Under the pieces are notes generated by a model. That model saw only the letters and a program-made list of their open reading frames with translations. It ran no database searches and was not told the DNA's origin. From assembly GCF_041245805.1 (NCBI RefSeq), contig NZ_CP162490.1, positions 408,501 to 472,500 of the forward strand: DNA of 64,000 nt, written 5' to 3'. The stretch is from Xanthomonas sp. DAR 34887 (GTDB taxonomy: Bacteria > Pseudomonadota > Gammaproteobacteria > Xanthomonadales > Xanthomonadaceae). The position numbers were made by a program, and so were the translations under genes. Below, one piece after another: positions 60,931 to 64,000 of the stretch (positions within the stretch are counted from its first letter, which is position 1; the number at the start of each line of letters is the position of its first letter).

Positions 60931-61923
60931 TCATTTGCGCGGCGCCTCCACCTTCGCCAGCAGCGCGCCCAGCGCGTCGTCGGCGCTTTGGCCTTCGATC
61001 TGCAGTTCCGGGGCCAGTGCGATGCGGTGGCGTAGCGCCGGCTTGGCGATGTCGCGGATGTCGTCGGGGGTGACGAAGTCGCGGCCGGATAGCACCGCCT
61101 GCGCGCGCGCGGCGCGGATCAGCGCGATGCTGCCGCGCGGGCCGGCGCCGAGCGCGATGCCCGGCCAGCTGCGGGTGGCGGCGACGATGCGCACCGCGTA
61201 GTCGATCACCTGCGGGTCGACCACGATCGCGGCGGTGCCGAGCTGCATCGCCACCACATCCGCGGCGCTGAGCACGCGCGGCACCTGCGACAGGTCGAAG
61301 TCGCCGGCGCTGCGCCCGGTGGTGACCGCTTCCACCATGCGCTTTTCGTCCTCGAGTTGCGGATAGTCGATGAGAACCTTCAGCAGGAAGCGGTCCAGCT
61401 GCGCTTCCGGCAGCGGATAGGTGCCTTCCTGCTCGACCGGGTTCTGCGTGGCCAGGGCCAGGAACGGCGGCGCCAGCGGGAAGGGTTTTCCCTCGATGGT
61501 GACCTGGCCTTCCTGCATCACTTCCAGCAGCGCCGACTGGGTCTTGGCCGGGGCGCGGTTGATCTCGTCGGCCAGCAGCAGGTGGGTGAACACCGGGCCG
61601 CGGCGGATCTTGAAACTCTCGGTCTTGGGGTCGTACACGGCATGGCCGCTGACGTCGCTGGGCATCAGGTCCGGCGTGAACTGCACCCGCGCGTAGTTCA
61701 GTTCCATCGCCTGCGCCAGCGCGCGCACCAGCAGGGTCTTGCCGAGTCCGGGCACGCCTTCGATCAGCACGTGGCCGCCGGCCAGCAGCGCGATCAGGAT
61801 CTGCTCGAGCACTTCCGGCTGGCCGATGAAGGCCTGGCCGACCGCGTCGCGGATCGCCTCGACACGTTCGATCAGGGCGGGGCCGGTGAGGGGGGCGACG
61901 GAGTCGGCGGGGGCGGTGGTCAT
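60931..61923 (-). CDS. MoxR family AAA+ ATPase
   Basis: 330 residues. Walker A GVPGLGKT (about 58-65), Walker B LLLADEINRAPAKTQSALLEVMQE and sensor region ATQNPVEQEGTYPLPEAQLDRFL are the hallmarks of MoxR AAA_3 ATPases. The start overlaps the stop of the DUF4350 gene (ATGA). Acts with the DUF58 and DUF4129/DUF4350 neighbours. Confidence 0.95.
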   Translation of the reverse strand: MTTAPADSVAPLTGPALIERVEAIRDAVGQAFIGQPEVLEQILIALLAGGHVLIEGVPGLGKTLLVRALAQAMELNYARVQFTPDLMPSDVSGHAVYDPKTESFKIRRGPVFTHLLLADEINRAPAKTQSALLEVMQEGQVTIEGKPFPLAPPFLALATQNPVEQEGTYPLPEAQLDRFLLKVLIDYPQLEDEKRMVEAVTTGRSAGDFDLSQVPRVLSAADVVAMQLGTAAIVVDPQVIDYAVRIVAATRSWPGIALGAGPRGSIALIRAARAQAVLSGRDFVTPDDIRDIAKPALRHRIALAPELQIEGQSADDALGALLAKVEAPRK

Positions 61924-63107
61924 AACTGGTTTCTCATCTGGACGAGGAGGCGAATGCGATCGCGGAAGGCGGCGTGTTGTTTGGGTGCTGGCGCCTGCAG
62001 CGCCTGTTCGACCTGTGCCGGCGCCAGGTTCAGGCGCTCGGCGATGGCCGCGGCCTGCGCGGGGCCCTGCAGCGCTGCGGCGAGCGGCGCGCGGCGTCGC
62101 AGCCGGGTCAGGAACGCCTGGCGCGTCGCCGCATACAGCAGTTCGGACTTGCCGTAGCGGAACAGGTGCTCGCCGCTGGCGCGCACGTGTTCCAGCAACG
62201 AGCGGCGGTCGCCGGCCGGCGAGGCGCGCAGCGGGCCGAAGCGCTGCATGCGCCACCACAGCCAGGCCAGCAGCATCAGCAGCGCCGGCACCCAGGCCGG
62301 CCAGCCGTTGACGAACAGCGTGCGCCACAGCGATGGCAGCTCGGCGGAATAGATGAGGTAAATGGTGCCGTCGCCGTAGTTGGGCGCCAGGATCTGCCGC
62401 GCCAGCAGGCGATGCGGCACGTCGCGCAGGCCGCCGCTCGGCGGAGCGGGCGGCGTGGCCAGTGGGTCGTCGCTCAAGCGGTTGCCGCCGCTGCTGCCGT
62501 TCTGCAGAAAATCCATTTCCGCCAGCAGGTCCACGCTGCCGTCGCCGTACGGCAGCCGAGCGTAGGCGTAGTCCTCGTCGCTGCCCCACAGGTTGCTCGC
62601 CGCGTCATAGTCGACCTGGAAACGCCGGCCGTTGCAGAACTCGCTGTGTTCGGGCTGCCCGGGAATGGCCAGTTTCAGGCAATGGCCGGGCTTGCCCTTT
62701 TCCAGTGCGACATCGAGCGCGTCGAAGATCGGCAGCTTGACCGTATCGTCGTCCTCGTCGGCGGCCGGCGTGCGCAGGATCAGGTGGCCGCCGCGCTCGA
62801 CCCAGGCCAGCAGCGCATCGCCGTCGGGCTTGCTCAGCGCGCGCGGGTCGCCGAACAGCAGCACGCTGTCGTGCGGCTGCAGCCGCATCGCCGCCAGGTC
62901 CAGGCGCTGCCGCGATTCGGCGCGCACGCCGTCCGCGCGCAGGGTCTGGCGCAATGCGTACAGCGGGTTGTAGGCGGCCTCGCCGCGCGGCGGCAGCGCC
63001 AGCTCGCGTTCGGCGCGCTCGTAGCGGCCCAGGAACCAGACCACGAGCACGCTGGTCACCAGCAGCCCGAGCAGGAAGATCAGCGCATTGCGGGTTCCGC
63101 TGTTCAT
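61920..63107 (-). CDS. DUF4350 domain membrane protein
   Basis: 395 residues. A first helix (about 8-26) is followed by a periplasmic DUF4350 region (AYNPLYALRQTLRADGVRAESRQRLDLAAMRLQPHDSVLLFGDPRALSKPDGDALLAWVERGGHLIL), a second helix near 290 (WVPALLMLLAWLWW) and a cytoplasmic tail. Overlaps both neighbours by 4 bases, so translation is coupled in the operon. Confidence 0.9.
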   Translation of the reverse strand: MNSGTRNALIFLLGLLVTSVLVVWFLGRYERAERELALPPRGEAAYNPLYALRQTLRADGVRAESRQRLDLAAMRLQPHDSVLLFGDPRALSKPDGDALLAWVERGGHLILRTPAADEDDDTVKLPIFDALDVALEKGKPGHCLKLAIPGQPEHSEFCNGRRFQVDYDAASNLWGSDEDYAYARLPYGDGSVDLLAEMDFLQNGSSGGNRLSDDPLATPPAPPSGGLRDVPHRLLARQILAPNYGDGTIYLIYSAELPSLWRTLFVNGWPAWVPALLMLLAWLWWRMQRFGPLRASPAGDRRSLLEHVRASGEHLFRYGKSELLYAATRQAFLTRLRRRAPLAAALQGPAQAAAIAERLNLAPAQVEQALQAPAPKQHAAFRDRIRLLVQMRNQL

Positions 63108-64000
63108 GCGCGCCACCGGTACTGCTGCTGCAGTTCGTCGAGCAAGCCGGCGAAGGCGTCGTCGTCGGGCAGGCGACCGGCGTAGGCGGCGTATTGCCAG
63201 GTGCGCACCATGCGCGCGAACAGGCTGCGGTCGGCGTCGTCCGGCAGGCGTCTGGAGGCGCGCAGGCATTGCGCTTCGGTGGCGCCCGGGGGCAGCGTCA
63301 GGTCGGCGCGTTCGCACACGGTCGCCACGCTGGCGCGGTACAGCAGCGCCAGCGCGTCGCGCTGCCGGCCCTCGCGCCACAGCCGGCGCGCGATGGTGGC
63401 CACATCGTCGGGCAGCGGCTCGGCGCTCAACACCGGCGCATGCGCCACCGGCGTCTCGGCCGCGGCACGCTTGCGCCCGCTGCCGCGCATCCACGGCAGC
63501 CAATGCTTGGCGGTCAGCAGCAGGACCAGCACCAGCATGCCGGCCAGCAACCACATGCCCCATTCGCCGATGAACGCGAACACGGCCGCCACGCTGGCCA
63601 GCAGGCCCTTGCCGAAGCGCGGATCGAGCTTGTCCGCATCGGGCTTCTTCTCGTCGTCTTCGTTGCGGTCGCGCTTCTTCCAGTAGCGGATGCTGCGTTT
63701 GCCCGACAGCAGCGGGTCTTTGTAGGCGCGGTCGGCGGCACGGTCGAAGCGCGCGTCGGCGGCGGGCACGGTATTGAAGATCTCGTCGAGCGCGGCCGGC
63801 GCGTCGTCGTCGCTGTCGCTGTCGCTGCCGCTGCCGTTGTCCTTCTCCGGATCATGGATGTCGTCACTGTCGCTGGCGTCGGTACCGTCGTCGGAGTTTT
63901 GCGAAGATGCGGTCGCCGGCGCCGAGGGCAGCGCATGCGGGTCGGCTGCGACCGGGGCGTCGCTGCCCGGCGCCGCGTTTTGCGCGCGCAGCGCAGCGCC
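63104..64000 (-). CDS. DUF4129 domain protein (partial, N-terminus beyond window)
   Basis: The frame is open from the right edge of the window to the TGA at 63104. Within the window: an acidic Asp/Ser-rich linker (DGTDASDSDD, SGSDSDSDDD), a helix (about 63510-63600, FIGEWGMWLLAGMLVLVLLL) and a C-terminal DUF4129 domain with RQRDALALLYRASVATVCERADLTLPPGATEAQCLR. First visible gene of the DUF4129-DUF4350-MoxR-DUF58 operon. Confidence 0.88.
   Translation of the reverse strand, partial: GAALRAQNAAPGSDAPVAADPHALPSAPATASSQNSDDGTDASDSDDIHDPEKDNGSGSDSDSDDDAPAALDEIFNTVPAADARFDRAADRAYKDPLLSGKRSIRYWKKRDRNEDDEKKPDADKLDPRFGKGLLASVAAVFAFIGEWGMWLLAGMLVLVLLLTAKHWLPWMRGSGRKRAAAETPVAHAPVLSAEPLPDDVATIARRLWREGRQRDALALLYRASVATVCERADLTLPPGATEAQCLRASRRLPDDADRSLFARMVRTWQYAAYAGRLPDDDAFAGLLDELQQQYRWRA

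Overview
The window is GC-rich chromosomal DNA from a gamma-proteobacterium of the Xanthomonadaceae, most likely Xanthomonas. The basis is the gene content and order (hemB, aroE, dinG, a katB-ankyrin pair, ilvD next to a chromosomal integron, Xac-type secreted peptidases), the very high GC, and three families of intergenic palindromic repeats typical of this family. The species call is inference. No rRNA, tRNA or CRISPR array was seen.

Layout. 0-6.3 kb: an ABC ATPase running off the left edge, a ferredoxin-NADP reductase-like protein, a membrane protein/XRE regulator pair behind a perfect palindrome, a secreted tripeptidyl aminopeptidase-like lipoprotein and a NatAB-type exporter. 6.4-7.9 kb: a nested mobile element. 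An IS5-type MITE (CTAA target duplication) carries a REP pair, and one REP is interrupted by an IS110-family element. Its recombinase is frameshifted but its putative bridge RNA is intact, with guide segments that match both the REP target and the element's own ends. 8-42 kb: mostly core and secreted functions (CPBP protease, TonB-domain lipoprotein, YfcG-like GST, DPP4-like peptidase, DUF885 metallopeptidase, hemB, LysR and divergent reductase, secreted nuclease, a PepSY-flavodoxin-FNR fusion behind a Fur-like box, aroE, three tandem small membrane paralogues, dinG, katB-ankB, an SDR protein, a phospholipase-C/acid phosphatase-type enzyme, an AI-2E-type permease).

42.7-50.9 kb and 57.4-59.4 kb hold a broken chromosomal integron. 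Array A has about 17 attC sites, with cassette ORFs all on the minus strand. It ends at a fragment holding only the last 34 codons of intI, which abuts the 3' end of ilvD. Array B (four cassettes) lies 6.5 kb away on the other side of ilvD, an endoglucanase and a ygiB-ygiC-like operon. It is followed by an attI-like boundary and only the first 44 codons of intI. The two intI pieces have the same orientation and do not overlap, so the integrase gene has been split, its middle lost, and the platform rearranged. Cassettes encode small orphan proteins, a NADAR protein, a secreted trypsin-like protease, DUF6438 and DUF3658 proteins; several have lost their start codons.

51-57 kb between the arrays: ilvD, a Tat-exported GH5 endoglucanase, then a YgiB-like lipoprotein, a glutathionylspermidine-synthase-like ATP-grasp enzyme and a four-CxxC protein. 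59.4-64 kb: a DUF4129-DUF4350-MoxR-DUF58 operon on the minus strand, with translationally overlapping genes, running off the right edge.
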